From Octadecabacter ascidiaceicola (GTDB taxonomy: Bacteria > Pseudomonadota > Alphaproteobacteria > Rhodobacterales > Rhodobacteraceae): a stretch of 64,000 nucleotides of DNA. The DNA lies in NCBI RefSeq assembly GCF_900185015.1, contig NZ_FXYD01000002.1:248001-312000 (forward strand). Reading direction: 5' to 3'. Under the pieces are notes generated by a model. The model did not search any database. It was not told the origin of the DNA and worked only from the letters and a program-made list of their open reading frames with translations. Both the position numbers and the translations under genes were made by a program. Every line of letters starts with the position of its first letter. The stretch's first letter is position 1. Below, one piece after another: positions 45,112 to 54,043 of the stretch.

Positions 45112-45124
45112 GTTTGCTGATACG

Positions 45125-45703
45125 TTAAAGGGTAAGCGGGGCAGGGCGATTCCAAATCGACAGGGTGCTTGGCGTTGCGCAGATCAACGTTCGGCCAGTC
45201 CATGAAAAGCCGTGCGCTCTTATCTCCTCTCCAGATCGATCAACTAAGTGGAAGGAGGCATCCTTGTTATACTCCGCCCACTTCGCATCAAGAAAATGCA
45301 CAGAGGCGCCTGCGGGGTGCAAAACGCAATAGGACCCGATCCTTTCAACGCTCCAACCATCGTCGGTCATGGTGCGCAGGCCGCCACCGTATAGCCCCGC
45401 CATATCGAAACGCTCGTCCGCGGGATGATCAAGGCGCGTGCCTTTAAGGGCAGATGCGTCCAGCCCATCCTCATCGCGGTTGCGATACAGGATTTCACCG
45501 GTCGCGCCGTCAATCACACTTTGCCCGTTCACAGATGTCACGAGCATGGTTTCACTTGCGCGATCAAAACCAACAGCATTCAAACCGCCAATTCCTAGGA
45601 CAGCAGCCTGCTTCCAAGGGCCAACATTTACCGCCAATTCTGCTGCAACAAGCGCCAAGGAAACGGGATCGTGGGGACCTAAAAACGAGCGCATCAATTT
45701 CAC
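45125..45703 (-). CDS. Unknown protein (192 aa)
   Basis: Start is taken as GTG 45703 with AAAGGA seven bases upstream; ATG 45694 is an alternative but is too far from that site. No signal peptide or membrane helix is seen. The sequence has short beta-strand-like repeats separated by turns (GFDRASETMLVTSVNGQSVIDGATGEILY; FHLVDRSGEEIRAHGFSWTG) that recall a beta-propeller or WD-like fold, but I cannot name a family. No neighbour suggests a function. Confidence 0.65.
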   Translation of the reverse strand: MKLMRSFLGPHDPVSLALVAAELAVNVGPWKQAAVLGIGGLNAVGFDRASETMLVTSVNGQSVIDGATGEILYRNRDEDGLDASALKGTRLDHPADERFDMAGLYGGGLRTMTDDGWSVERIGSYCVLHPAGASVHFLDAKWAEYNKDASFHLVDRSGEEIRAHGFSWTGRTLICATPSTLSIWNRPAPLTL

Positions 45704-45840
45704 TGGTTAGTCCTTTGTGTCTAATAGAAACGCCAAACCGCTGGGCCTCACGCTAGCAAGGTCAGCGTAGTTTAGGGAACATCGTCGAGGATTAGCCGCC
45801 AAAGCAGCAATATGTCGCCACTAGGCCAACGCCTCTTCAC

Positions 45841-45900
45841 CTTGCTTTTGTTTCACAAATATCCCGGGGGAGTCCGCAGGACGGGGGCTGGCCCCCTTTT
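45841..45900 (-). repeat. Intergenic repeat family A, copy 2
   Basis: Read on the minus strand: GGGGGCCAGCCCCC, then CCCCCGGGATATTTGTGAAA and CAAAAGCAAG. It is very close to the copy at 55969-56026 and points toward the unknown gene at 45125-45703. Confidence 0.85.
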
Positions 45901-45964
45901 CCCTTAAGCGGCGAAGCCGCATGGATCGGATTGGCGTAGCCAATTCGAATTCAAACATAACAAC

Positions 45965-45990
45965 AAAAAAGGGCCGCCCGAAGGCGGCCC
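45965..45990 (-). terminator. Rho-independent terminator of the Bax-inhibitor gene
   Basis: On the minus strand GGGCCGCC pairs perfectly with GGCGGCCC around TTCG and is followed by TTTTTTG, about 25 bp beyond the stop codon. Confidence 0.93.
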
Positions 45991-46014
45991 CAATTCTTTC
46001 AACTGAACCGGTGT

Positions 46015-46758
46015 TTATTCGCGGCCGGACAGTAAGAACAAGATGGATCGGAACATCGCGATGAACGAGATGTAGAGGCTCAGCGCGCCAACAATAGCGG
46101 CTTTTTCTAGGTACATTTCCGCTTCTGGGCCGCCGTATGTGCGGGCCTGCAGATACTCGTTCTTGATGCTTTGCGTGTAGTAGGCTGTCAGGCCTGCAAA
46201 AATCACGAGGGCAGCGATGTTGATGAAGAACGTCATGCCGCTAAAGCTGAACCCGAAGATCCAGGATGCGAGTGACAGCGCGATCAAGCCCCACGCGCCC
46301 ATGATCAGGAACGAGCCGATTGGACCAAGGTCTTTCTTTGTTGTGTAGCCAACAAGGGACAGGCCAAGGAAGGCCACGGATGTGATACCCAATGCAACGA
46401 AGATCTCACCCAGATTGAACATCTGGAAAATCACCGACAAAGATGCGCCAGTCAGGGCTGCGTAGGCCCAGAAGATGCCATTCAATGCGCCAACCGACAG
46501 GCGGGCAAAGCTGAAGTTCAGCACCAGCACAAGCGCGAGTGGGCCAAACATGATCGCGTAAAGAAGCGGTGTGTTTGTAAAGATGGTTTCAAGCGCGACA
46601 GGGCTTGTGCCGATGGCATAAGCAAGCACTGCCGTAACAACCATTGCCATGGACATCAGCCCATAGACTTTGTTCATGTGGGCGCGAAGACCCTCGTCAA
46701 TTTCCGCGGTACGTACGCCAGCCGTGGCGCCCATTCCGGGGGTTCTGTAGTCAGCCAT
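46015..46758 (-). CDS. Bax inhibitor-1 / YccA-family membrane protein
   Basis: 247 residues with seven transmembrane helices. The family's C-terminal pair is clear: a central helix with SLIARVIGF-like conservation (LASWIFGFSFSG) and the final LSLYISFIAMFRSILFLLSG. YccA in E. coli modulates FtsH protease; related proteins act as calcium leak channels. The N-terminal YRTPGMGATAG segment is cytosolic. Transcribed alone with a strong terminator. Confidence 0.93.
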   Translation of the reverse strand: MADYRTPGMGATAGVRTAEIDEGLRAHMNKVYGLMSMAMVVTAVLAYAIGTSPVALETIFTNTPLLYAIMFGPLALVLVLNFSFARLSVGALNGIFWAYAALTGASLSVIFQMFNLGEIFVALGITSVAFLGLSLVGYTTKKDLGPIGSFLIMGAWGLIALSLASWIFGFSFSGMTFFINIAALVIFAGLTAYYTQSIKNEYLQARTYGGPEAEMYLEKAAIVGALSLYISFIAMFRSILFLLSGRE

Positions 46759-46921
46759 GAGATCCCTCCAAGGTGATCATTTCAATCATTCGGGCCCCTG
46801 AAACGGACCATTTGGCCGCCGGAACTCCCTTGGGGGTGATATTGGCATGGTTCCCCTGTAATTCAAGGAAAACTGCGGGTTTACGTGCAAATTATCACAT
46901 AAATTTGCCCGCAATTGCCGT

Positions 46922-47137
46922 TCAGCGGTGGCGGGATGGTAAATCCCAAACGGGGCGTGCGGCCTCTTGTGCGGCTGCGCGGGGGCTTACACCGATGTCC
47001 TTTAGGCGGGCTTCGCTCAATCCGGCGAGCTCACGGCGTTCTTTCCAAACTGTCAGGAACGTAAACAGTGACGGCGCAGGTGCCTTGTGCTGCTGTGTGC
47101 ATGTGGTGGCGGTTGTGCGGCTTAGGGAGAGTGTCAT
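46922..47137 (-). CDS. DUF1127 small protein
   Basis: 71 residues from ATG 47137 (AAAGGA upstream). The C-terminal half is the DUF1127 motif: WKERRELAGLSEARLKDIGVSP. Such YjiS-type short proteins are common in alphaproteobacteria, where some bind RNA or affect phosphate and carbon uptake. It is divergent from a LysR gene whose start is 115 bp away, an arrangement that suggests LysR could control it. Confidence 0.88.
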   Translation of the reverse strand: MTLSLSRTTATTCTQQHKAPAPSLFTFLTVWKERRELAGLSEARLKDIGVSPRAAAQEAARPVWDLPSRHR

Positions 47138-47251
47138 GTTATGTCCTTTCGTGATGTGAGTGCCGTATTGCATTTGATATCTTGATGTATCGGGTAATTT
47201 GACGCATAAGGGAAATGAATGATTGAAATGTGAAGCATCAGGATTGGTGAT

Positions 47252-48136
47252 ATGGCGAGAAATCTGGACCTTACCGCGCTACGCTCATTCGTGACGGTTG
47301 CGGATGCCGGCGGTGTCACCAAGGCTGCGGGGGTTTTGAACCTGACCCAATCGGCAGTCTCAATGCAGCTTAAGCGGCTGGAAGAAAGCCTTGATCTGTC
47401 GCTACTTGATCGTTCCGCGCGCCAAATCTCTGTCACGGCCGAGGGCGAGCAGTTGCTCAGCTATGCCCGTCGGATGCTGTCGCTTAACGATGAAGCGCTG
47501 CAACGGATGACGGCAGATGAGTATGAGGGGGCGATCACGCTGGGTGTTCCGCACGATATCATTGATCCCTACATTCCCCATGTGTTGCGCCGCTTTGCAG
47601 CTGAATTCCCGCGCATGAAAATCCACCTTGTGTCCGAGCCGACCAAAGCCCTACGTGCGATGTTTGGACGTGGCGAGTGTGACGCCATCATTACCACCGA
47701 GGCTGAGCCTGGCCCCGGGGGTGAATCCCTTGTGACACTTCCCTTGGTTTGGGTTGGCGCCGCCGGAGGAACGGCATGGAAGCAACGTCCGCTTCCAGTC
47801 GCGTTTTGTAGCAATTGCATCTTCCGTTCTGGTGTTCTGAAACGGATGGATGACGAGAGCTTTGCGTGGGAGATGGTTGTTGAGTCTCATACCGACACCG
47901 CCATTCAAGCCGTAGTAAGTGCTGACTTGGCTGTTCACGCTGTCATCAAGGGTGTCTATGCGCGTCAAACTGCGCCAGTTCCGTCCGAAGCAAGTTTGCC
48001 AGATCCGGGAAAGTCGCAGATTGTTCTGTATATGCAATCCAAAAAGGACCCAGTTCAAGCCGCTTTGCACGATATGATCCGGGAATCCTATATGTCTGAA
48101 TGGGCGACGCATGCCGCCAAACTGCGCAGCGTCTAA
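47252..48136 (+). CDS. LysR-family transcriptional regulator
   Basis: 294 residues. N-terminal winged helix-turn-helix at about 4-62 (LDLTALRSFVTVADAGGVTKAAGVLNLTQSAVSMQLKRLEE), then a periplasmic-binding-protein-like effector domain. The effector is unknown. The divergent DUF1127 gene is the most likely target. Its stop overlaps by four bases the stop of the convergent quinone oxidoreductase. Confidence 0.94.
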   Translation: MARNLDLTALRSFVTVADAGGVTKAAGVLNLTQSAVSMQLKRLEESLDLSLLDRSARQISVTAEGEQLLSYARRMLSLNDEALQRMTADEYEGAITLGVPHDIIDPYIPHVLRRFAAEFPRMKIHLVSEPTKALRAMFGRGECDAIITTEAEPGPGGESLVTLPLVWVGAAGGTAWKQRPLPVAFCSNCIFRSGVLKRMDDESFAWEMVVESHTDTAIQAVVSADLAVHAVIKGVYARQTAPVPSEASLPDPGKSQIVLYMQSKKDPVQAALHDMIRESYMSEWATHAAKLRSV

Positions 48137-49089
48137 AGCGTTACAACGACCTTGCCGGTGCTTGTGCGGCTGCGCAGTAGCTCAAGTGCGTCTGCAGATT
48201 GTTCCAAGGGTAGAACATGGCTGACATGAGGTTTCAGACGGCCTTGAACGTACCAATCCATCAGCTCACCCATGCTGTCAGTCAGTGCAGTTGGGTTAAA
48301 CTTTAGATATCCGCCCCAATAGAACCCAATGACAGTGATGTTCTTGACCAGCAGATGGTTGGACGGAATTTGTGGCACGTCGCCGCTGGCAAATCCGATT
48401 GTGATCATGCGGCCCTCGCGGTTGGTGGCACGCATCGCTGCTTTGAAGGCGGCCCCACCAACAGGGTCATAGACCACATCAGCACCGCCAAGGGCGCGGA
48501 CTTCGGCTGTGATGTCTGCACTCGCGTCAATCACGTGATCTGCACCAGCGGCGGTTGCGACGGCCAGTTTGTCAGCGCCGCGCGCGACGGCGATGACGGT
48601 CGCGCCCATCGCCTTGCCGATTTCGACTGCCGTCAGGCCTACGCCGCCCGCAGCCCCCATTACTAAGAGTGTTTCCCCGGCTTGCAGTTTTGCACGTCGC
48701 GTTAGTGCGAGATGTGATGTGCCGTACGCGACTTGAAATCCCGCTGCGACTTGCGGCGACATTTCGTCAGGGACCTCTCGACAGAGCAGAGCCGGGAAGA
48801 CACCCTGCTGGGCCAATCCCCCTTGGCCTCCAAAGACCGCAACACGCGTACCGATTTTAGCTTCACTAACACCTTCGCCCAATGCGAGTACCGTGCCGCA
48901 AACTTCCATACCCAAGGTGAAGGGCGGGTTTGGTGTGTCTTGGTACGTGCCTTTAGCCATAAGAAGATCGGCAAAATTCAGCCCACATGCTTCGATATTG
49001 AGCAGCACTTCGCCTTTTGCGGGCGCTGGTGGATTTATGACTCTCAACGTTGGTGGGGTGGCGTAAGATTCAACTTGGAAGGCTTGCAT
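48133..49089 (-). CDS. Zinc-independent NADPH:quinone oxidoreductase (QOR-like)
   Basis: 318-residue medium-chain dehydrogenase/reductase. It lacks the zinc ligand cysteines and has the NADPH loop GAAGGVGLTAVEIGKAMGA in the nucleotide domain. It should reduce quinones or enoyl-type carbonyls with NADPH. ATG 49089 begins the conserved N-terminus (MQAFQVESYATPPTL); the open frame up to 49140 is unsupported. Transcribed away from the cluster of inverted repeats at 49180. Confidence 0.9.
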   Translation of the reverse strand: MQAFQVESYATPPTLRVINPPAPAKGEVLLNIEACGLNFADLLMAKGTYQDTPNPPFTLGMEVCGTVLALGEGVSEAKIGTRVAVFGGQGGLAQQGVFPALLCREVPDEMSPQVAAGFQVAYGTSHLALTRRAKLQAGETLLVMGAAGGVGLTAVEIGKAMGATVIAVARGADKLAVATAAGADHVIDASADITAEVRALGGADVVYDPVGGAAFKAAMRATNREGRMITIGFASGDVPQIPSNHLLVKNITVIGFYWGGYLKFNPTALTDSMGELMDWYVQGRLKPHVSHVLPLEQSADALELLRSRTSTGKVVVTL

Positions 49090-49179
49090 GGGGAACTTTC
49101 GGTAAAAGAAACCCTTTAAAGCACAAGCCGGTAGCGGCATTTCCCAAAGGGTTACGAGTGAGCGTTAGAGCAGAGAAAA

Positions 49180-49245
49180 ACAGGAATCCTGTCCTTTTCG
49201 ACAGGGTAACACGGTGCAAACCTGTCCTAAAGGATAGGATAGGGA
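49180..49245. promoter_or_regulatory. Cluster of ACAGGA/TCCTGT inverted repeats, probable operator
   Basis: ACAGGA-A-TCCTGT (49180-49192) overlaps CCTGTC-N6-GACAGG (49188-49205). A second site, CCTGTCCT-AA-AGGATAGG, lies at 49221-49238, and a further AGGATAGGG half site follows. The repeated half site argues for cooperative binding by one regulator. The XRE gene starts 126 bp downstream and the quinone oxidoreductase 90 bp away on the other side. The rest of the 281-bp gap (49090-49370) shows nothing else I can support. Confidence 0.55.
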
Positions 49246-49370
49246 CTGCAACCCTTGCGTGTTTCACCGCAGGGCGGTTCTTAGGTTCTCAGAGCAGAAG
49301 AATCTGCACAACTTTAAATTGTCTGCGGCGTTGAAACCAACTGAGCCGGGCTAAACATAGGACGACTTAT

Positions 49371-49739
49371 ATGAAACATCCAGTAGACGTACATGTCGGA
49401 AAACGCATTCGCCACCGCCGTTGGGTAAGCGGAACAACACAGCAACAACTTGCAGATCAGGTTGGTATCAAATTCCAGCAGATCCAGAAATACGAAACCG
49501 GTATGAACCGTGTCAGCGCGTCCCGTCTTTGGGATATTGCTGCAGCACTTGGTGTTGAAGTTGCGTTCTTCTTTGAAGGGCTGGACGGCAAATTGATCCC
49601 GGAAGAGCTGGGCGGGATGCCGAGCGATATTCTGTCTGACAAAGAAGCGCTGGACCTTTTGCGGTCCTACTACGCGATACCAGAAAACCAACGCCGTCGC
49701 CTGTTCGATCTGGCACGTGTTCTCAGCGAAGCTGCTTAA
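49371..49739 (+). CDS. XRE-family regulator, PraR/PhrR-like
   Basis: 122 residues. The helix-turn-helix spans about 9-65 (VGKRIRHRRWVSGTT, LADQVGIKFQQIQKYETGMNRVSASRL), very close in form to PraR/PhrR regulators of rhizobia, which control quorum sensing and surface attachment. A short helical C-terminus follows. The operator-like cluster upstream makes autoregulation plausible. Naming is by resemblance; targets are unknown. Confidence 0.88.
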   Translation: MKHPVDVHVGKRIRHRRWVSGTTQQQLADQVGIKFQQIQKYETGMNRVSASRLWDIAAALGVEVAFFFEGLDGKLIPEELGGMPSDILSDKEALDLLRSYYAIPENQRRRLFDLARVLSEAA

Positions 49740-49814
49740 GCTGCGCAACGGCCCTTGACCTTTGACTGTTCCCGGCGCTACCGCGTTGGGGACATTTAAG
49801 ACAAAGGCGGGCGC

Positions 49815-50627
49815 ATGACCCTTTCCAAAGTTACCTTGACCGAAAGCGAGATGACATTGCTGCGCGACTGCGCGCATGTCATGGCGGATGCCGCGCGCGC
49901 TGCGATCCTGCCCTTGTTTCGTTCGGGCCTTACATCTGACAACAAAGATGCCACGGGATTTGACCCCGTAACCGAGGCGGATCGCGCTGCAGAGCAAGCC
50001 ATGCGTGCCATTCTGGCGGATCTGCGCCCGATGGACGGGATTTTGGGCGAAGAGTTCGGAGAGCATGATGGCACAAGCGGGCTACAGTGGGTATTAGACC
50101 CGATCGACGGCACACGTGGGTTTATTTCAGGCACCCCGACATGGGGCGTTTTGGTTTCAGTACGTGATGCGAGTGGTCCGCTTTATGGATTGATCGATCA
50201 ACCCTACATTGGAGAACGGTTCGAGGGTGGTTTTGGCCACGCAACCATGACGGGGCCTTTGGGCGCGCGTGCGTTGGGGACCAAGAAAACGGCCAGTCTG
50301 GCCGAGGCGACAATCCTGACCACCTTTCCCGAAGTCGGCATTGAGGATGACGCGATCGGGTTTCAGGCAGTTGCAGAACGCTGCAAGCTGACGCGATACG
50401 GCATGGACTGTTATGGCTATGCGTTGTTGGCAGCAGGGCAGGTGGACCTTGTCGTCGAAGCGGGGCTGAGTGCTTATGACATTCAGGCGCCCATCGCGGT
50501 GATTGAGGCTTCTGGCGGGATTGTAACAGATTGGCGTGGCGGCCCTGCGCATGAAGGCGGACGGGCGCTAGCGGCTGCCAATGAAGAACTCCACGCGCAG
50601 GCTTTGGCGATCCTTTCAAAGCACTGA
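49815..50627 (+). CDS. hisN: Histidinol-phosphatase / inositol monophosphatase family
   Basis: 270 residues of the Mg2+-dependent IMPase superfamily. The metal sites are GEEFGEH near 78 and DPIDGTRGF near 96, with the third aspartate in YDIQAP near 220. In actinobacteria and alphaproteobacteria this subgroup supplies the histidinol-phosphatase step of histidine synthesis. An inositol or fructose phosphatase cannot be ruled out. Start at ATG 49815 is preceded by a weak site (AAAGGCGGGC). Confidence 0.82.
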   Translation: MTLSKVTLTESEMTLLRDCAHVMADAARAAILPLFRSGLTSDNKDATGFDPVTEADRAAEQAMRAILADLRPMDGILGEEFGEHDGTSGLQWVLDPIDGTRGFISGTPTWGVLVSVRDASGPLYGLIDQPYIGERFEGGFGHATMTGPLGARALGTKKTASLAEATILTTFPEVGIEDDAIGFQAVAERCKLTRYGMDCYGYALLAAGQVDLVVEAGLSAYDIQAPIAVIEASGGIVTDWRGGPAHEGGRALAAANEELHAQALAILSKH

Positions 50628-50654
50628 TCGAATTTGCTGCGCAAATCCGACCAA

Positions 50655-50719
50655 GAGGGGGCTAGCCCCCATCGCTGCGCGATTCCCCCAGGATATTTGT
50701 GAAACAAAGGCAGGGTTGA
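50655..50719 (+). repeat. Intergenic repeat family A, copy 3
   Basis: GGGGGCTAGCCCCC, a perfect palindrome, is followed by CCCCCAGGATATTTGTGAAAC and AAAGGCAGG. It begins 28 bp after hisN and points toward the deaminase gene 92 bp downstream. Confidence 0.85.
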
Positions 50720-50810
50720 AGGTCGATCGCGTATCGTTAGACTTCGCTTGTCGCGTCCTTACCCGTTCTGGCGACACATTTCTTACCGAACGGGATCGAA
50801 AGGAGGGCAG

Positions 50811-52148
50811 ATGCCTGATGTTTTGATTAAGGGCGCTTTGGCGGTTCTTACAATGGATGATGCGCGCAGCGAGCTGGCTGAGGCCGATGTCTTACTGCGT
50901 GATGGCGTTATTGTCGGCGTTGGATCAGGGCTAGAGGCTGGGCGCGCGGAAGTGATTAACGCGGCGGGCTGCGTTGTAACGCCAGGCTTGGTGAATACGC
51001 ATCACCATTTATATCAAACACTGACACGTGCGGTTCCTGGTGGGCAGGATGCGTTGTTGTTCGGGTGGTTGCAGACGCTTTACCCGATTTGGGCGCGGTT
51101 CGGGCCTGAGGAGATGTTTATTTCAGCACAAATCGGATTGGCTGAATTGGCGTTGAGCGGCTGCACGATGACGTCTGATCACCTGTACCTTTATCCGAAT
51201 GGCGCGCGTTTAGATGATACGATAGCTGCAGCGGGTGAGGTCGGTCTGCGGTTCCATCCGACGCGTGGCGCGATGAGCATTGGCGAAAGTGATGGTGGGT
51301 TGCCGCCTGACTGTTTGGTTGAGCGTGAGGCGGGCATTCTTGAGGATTGCATCCGGGTGATTGACGCGTTTCATGACCCCAAAGAGGGCGCGATGGTGCG
51401 CGTCGGGGTGGCGCCATGTTCACCGTTTTCTGTCAGCCGCGACCTGATGCGCGATGCGGCTATTCTGGCGCGTGATAAGGGTGTGATGCTGCACACCCAT
51501 CTGGCGGAGAACGATGAAGATATTGCCTACTCGCTTGAGAAATTTGGCTGCCGCCCGGGGCAGTATGCAGAAGATTTGGGGTGGACGGGGTCTGACGTTT
51601 GGCATGCGCATTGCGTGAAGCTTGATGGGCAAGAGATTGATTTATTTGCGAGATCGAAGACGGGCGTCGCCCATTGCCCGTGTTCCAATTGCCGCCTTGG
51701 GTCTGGGATCGCGCCCGTGCGTGCGATGCGGGATGCGGGGGTGAACGTGGGCCTTGGGGTTGATGGGTCCGCGTCAAACGATGCGGGGTCGCTTGTTGGG
51801 GAAGCGCGCCAGACGATGCTGTTGCAACGGGTCGCGAATGGCGCTGATGCGATGTCCGCGCGTGAGGCGTTGGAAATCGCAACGCGCGGGGGCGCTGAAG
51901 TGTTGGGGCGCGATGATTGCGGCCAAGTCGCCGTCGGAAAGCGGGCGGATATCGCTATTTGGGATGTGTCGGGAATCCACAGCGCAGGTTCGTGGGACCC
52001 AGCCGCAATTTTGTTGGCTGGCCCCACAAATGTTAAGCATTTGTTCGTAGAAGGGCGTCAGATTGTTGCAGATGGGCACGTAGTCAGCTTCGATTTGGGA
52101 CGGGCCATTGTGAAGCAAAACCAGCTTGTGCGAGGTTTGCAGCAATAA
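50811..52148 (+). CDS. 8-oxoguanine deaminase (amidohydrolase family)
   Basis: 445 residues. The amidohydrolase metal site begins with NTHHHLYQTLTRA near residue 64, followed by the second histidine in HTHLAEN, a third in WHAHCVKL and the aspartate in GVDGSASND. The run from HHHLYQTLTR through CTMTSDHLYLYP and the CPCSNCRLGSGI segment closely match characterised 8-oxoguanine deaminases, which turn the oxidised base into urate. ATG 50811 is preferred over the open frame from 50748 because AGGAGG lies five bases upstream. Guanine deaminase is encoded two genes downstream on the other strand. Confidence 0.9.
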   Translation: MPDVLIKGALAVLTMDDARSELAEADVLLRDGVIVGVGSGLEAGRAEVINAAGCVVTPGLVNTHHHLYQTLTRAVPGGQDALLFGWLQTLYPIWARFGPEEMFISAQIGLAELALSGCTMTSDHLYLYPNGARLDDTIAAAGEVGLRFHPTRGAMSIGESDGGLPPDCLVEREAGILEDCIRVIDAFHDPKEGAMVRVGVAPCSPFSVSRDLMRDAAILARDKGVMLHTHLAENDEDIAYSLEKFGCRPGQYAEDLGWTGSDVWHAHCVKLDGQEIDLFARSKTGVAHCPCSNCRLGSGIAPVRAMRDAGVNVGLGVDGSASNDAGSLVGEARQTMLLQRVANGADAMSAREALEIATRGGAEVLGRDDCGQVAVGKRADIAIWDVSGIHSAGSWDPAAILLAGPTNVKHLFVEGRQIVADGHVVSFDLGRAIVKQNQLVRGLQQ

Positions 52149-52165
52149 AAAAAGAGGAGCGAGCA

Positions 52166-52654
52166 ATGCGAAATCTACTTGTATTGGCTGTTATGGCTTT
52201 GGCCGCTTGCCAGCCTACGCCTACGCCTACGCCTACGCCTACGCCTACGCCTCCGCCTGCGCCGACGGTGAATTTGGCACAAACCGCGGCTCCGGCGAGC
52301 AGTATGGCGGCAATGATCAACCAGCAACGCGCGGCGAACGGCCTTGGGCCGATTTCAGAAGACCCGCGACTGTCTCAAGCGTCCCGCGGTCATGCGCAAG
52401 ACATGGTGGTGAACAACTACTTTTCCCATCAAGGGCTAAATGGATCTGATCTTTCTTCGCGAGCGCGTGCTGCCGGATATGGGTGCGTTGCCGCTGAAAA
52501 CATTGCTTGGGGTCAACGGACCGAGGCGGATGTTATGACAGCTTGGATGAATTCACCGGGTCACCGTCGCAATATTTTGCTTAGGGACGCCAAACAATTC
52601 GGCATCGGTCGGTTTGAAAACCATTGGGTTATGATGCTTGGGCGTGGCTGCTAA
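52166..52654 (+). CDS. CAP/SCP-domain lipoprotein
   Basis: 162 residues. The lipobox ALAAC puts the lipidated cysteine near 15, followed by a Pro-Thr repeat linker and a CAP (SCP/PR-1) domain: INQQRAANGLGP, then the conserved GHAQDMVVNNYFSH, AENIAWG and WMNSPGHRRNIL. GAGGAG lies seven bases upstream. CAP proteins in bacteria are secreted or surface proteins of uncertain role. It lies 17 bp after the deaminase stop and may be cotranscribed. Confidence 0.9.
   Translation: MRNLLVLAVMALAACQPTPTPTPTPTPTPPPAPTVNLAQTAAPASSMAAMINQQRAANGLGPISEDPRLSQASRGHAQDMVVNNYFSHQGLNGSDLSSRARAAGYGCVAAENIAWGQRTEADVMTAWMNSPGHRRNILLRDAKQFGIGRFENHWVMMLGRGC
52214..52252 (+). repeat. 6-bp tandem repeat coding for the Pro-Thr linker
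   Basis: The unit CCTACG (Pro-Thr) occurs about six times in tandem, then degenerates to CCTCCG. The array is prone to slippage and may vary in copy number. Confidence 0.85.
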
Positions 52655-53937
52655 ACAGGTCGCCCTGCAACATAAGTTGTTGAAATAGAACGATCATCAC
52701 CCATCATGATGGTCGGGAACAACGCCTCCCACAGGGAGTCGGCGCGGCAAGACCGCTGTGTGATTGCTGGCGTTGAAGCGAGGTCTAGCACCGCGATATC
52801 CGCCATTGCCCCAACGTTGAGCGAGCCGATTTCGCCAGACATATGCAAAGCAGACGCCGAACCCTCGGTTGCGAGCCACATCAGCTGGGCAGGGTGCAAT
52901 GCCGTGCCACGCAACTGCGAGATTTCATAGGCCGCGGCCATTGTTCGCAACATCGAAAACGACGAACCGCCGCCTGTGTCTGTTGCCAGCCCCGTGCGAA
53001 TGCCGCGTGATTTCAGGCCAGACATGTTAAACAGGCCCGACCCGATGAAGGTGTTTGAGGTCGGACAATGAACAACGGCCGCGTTCACCTCTGCCAGCCG
53101 ATCAATCTCACGCGGCTCAAGATGGATTGCATGGCCATACAGCCCACGTTCCCCGAGCAGCCCGAATTTCTCATAGGTATCGAGGTAGTCGCGGGTATCG
53201 GGGAACAACCCACGGACCCATTCAATTTCGTCTAACTGCTCAGACAAATGCGTTTGCATCAAAACGTCAGGGAATTCCGCCCAAAGCGCGCCGAGCGCGT
53301 CTAACTGTTCGGGGGTTGAGGTCGGGGAAAAACGTGGGGTGATCGCGTAGGAAATGCGATCCTTTCCATGCCAAGTTTCCAACAGGCTTTTACTGTCGGA
53401 GTAGGCCGATTGCGCATCATCTTGTAGCCCGTCTGGCGCGTTTCGATCCATACATGTTTTACCACCAACAACCGCCATCCCGCGCGTGTTGGCCGCTTCA
53501 AAAAAGGCCTCAACACTCTGTGGGTGGATCGTACAAAAGCTGGTGAGGGTCGTCGTCCCGTTTGCCAGCGCCAGATCAAGCGTGCGCCCGGCGATATCAT
53601 CGGCATAGGCGCGGTCTGCAAAACGCATTTCTTCGGGGAACGTGTAGGTGTTTAACCAATCGATCAACCGCTTGCCCCATGACGCGATCATCGCAGTCTG
53701 GGGGTAGTGCATATGCGCATCGACGAAACCGGCCGTAATCAAGTGGTTGCCGTGCTCTGTTACAGTTGCTTGGGGGTTGTCGCGTCGCAAATCGTCGGCT
53801 TCGCCAACGGCTGCGATCCGCCCGTCGCGCACCAAAACCCCGCCGCGCGCACTAATGTGCGTGACTGCTTCTGGATCACCCACAAACGGATCACCAGAGA
53901 AGCGTAAAGTTTGTCCAAGGAGGAGTTGATCAGTCAT
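52651..53937 (-). CDS. guaD: Guanine deaminase
   Basis: 428-residue amidohydrolase that converts guanine to xanthine. The metal-site motif is VDAHMHYPQ near residue 73, with further ligands in MQTHLSEQ, YGHAIHLEP and ATDTGGGSS. The PQTAMIASWGKRLIDWLNTY segment is characteristic of guanine deaminases. It shares a four-base stop overlap with the CAP gene and faces the 8-oxoguanine deaminase unit, so normal and oxidised guanine are handled from one locus. Confidence 0.94.
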   Translation of the reverse strand: MTDQLLLGQTLRFSGDPFVGDPEAVTHISARGGVLVRDGRIAAVGEADDLRRDNPQATVTEHGNHLITAGFVDAHMHYPQTAMIASWGKRLIDWLNTYTFPEEMRFADRAYADDIAGRTLDLALANGTTTLTSFCTIHPQSVEAFFEAANTRGMAVVGGKTCMDRNAPDGLQDDAQSAYSDSKSLLETWHGKDRISYAITPRFSPTSTPEQLDALGALWAEFPDVLMQTHLSEQLDEIEWVRGLFPDTRDYLDTYEKFGLLGERGLYGHAIHLEPREIDRLAEVNAAVVHCPTSNTFIGSGLFNMSGLKSRGIRTGLATDTGGGSSFSMLRTMAAAYEISQLRGTALHPAQLMWLATEGSASALHMSGEIGSLNVGAMADIAVLDLASTPAITQRSCRADSLWEALFPTIMMGDDRSISTTYVAGRPV

Positions 53938-54043
53938 GCTTCGTTGTTAGTCCCCAGATGGCGGCAGGTAAATCGTCAAAACATAGATCATTGCTTGAGG
54001 GTAGGCTGCATATGGATATTGTGCAGCGCAATGGAGGGTCATT

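Larger units (their letters stand above)
45704..46014. other. 311-bp gene-free region before the Bax-inhibitor gene
   Basis: It contains a repeat family A copy (45841-45900), then two small hairpins (GCGGC-GAA-GCCGC at 45908-45920 and ATTGGC-GTA-GCCAAT at 45930-45944) and the terminator of the Bax-inhibitor gene (45965-45990). The first 130 bp, upstream of the GTG start at 45703, should carry that gene's promoter, but I see no clear motif. Confidence 0.7.

Noticed and set aside
49314-50066. A 250-residue minus-strand frame
   Set aside because: It covers the XRE gene and half of hisN on the other strand, and shows no recognisable domain or ribosome site.
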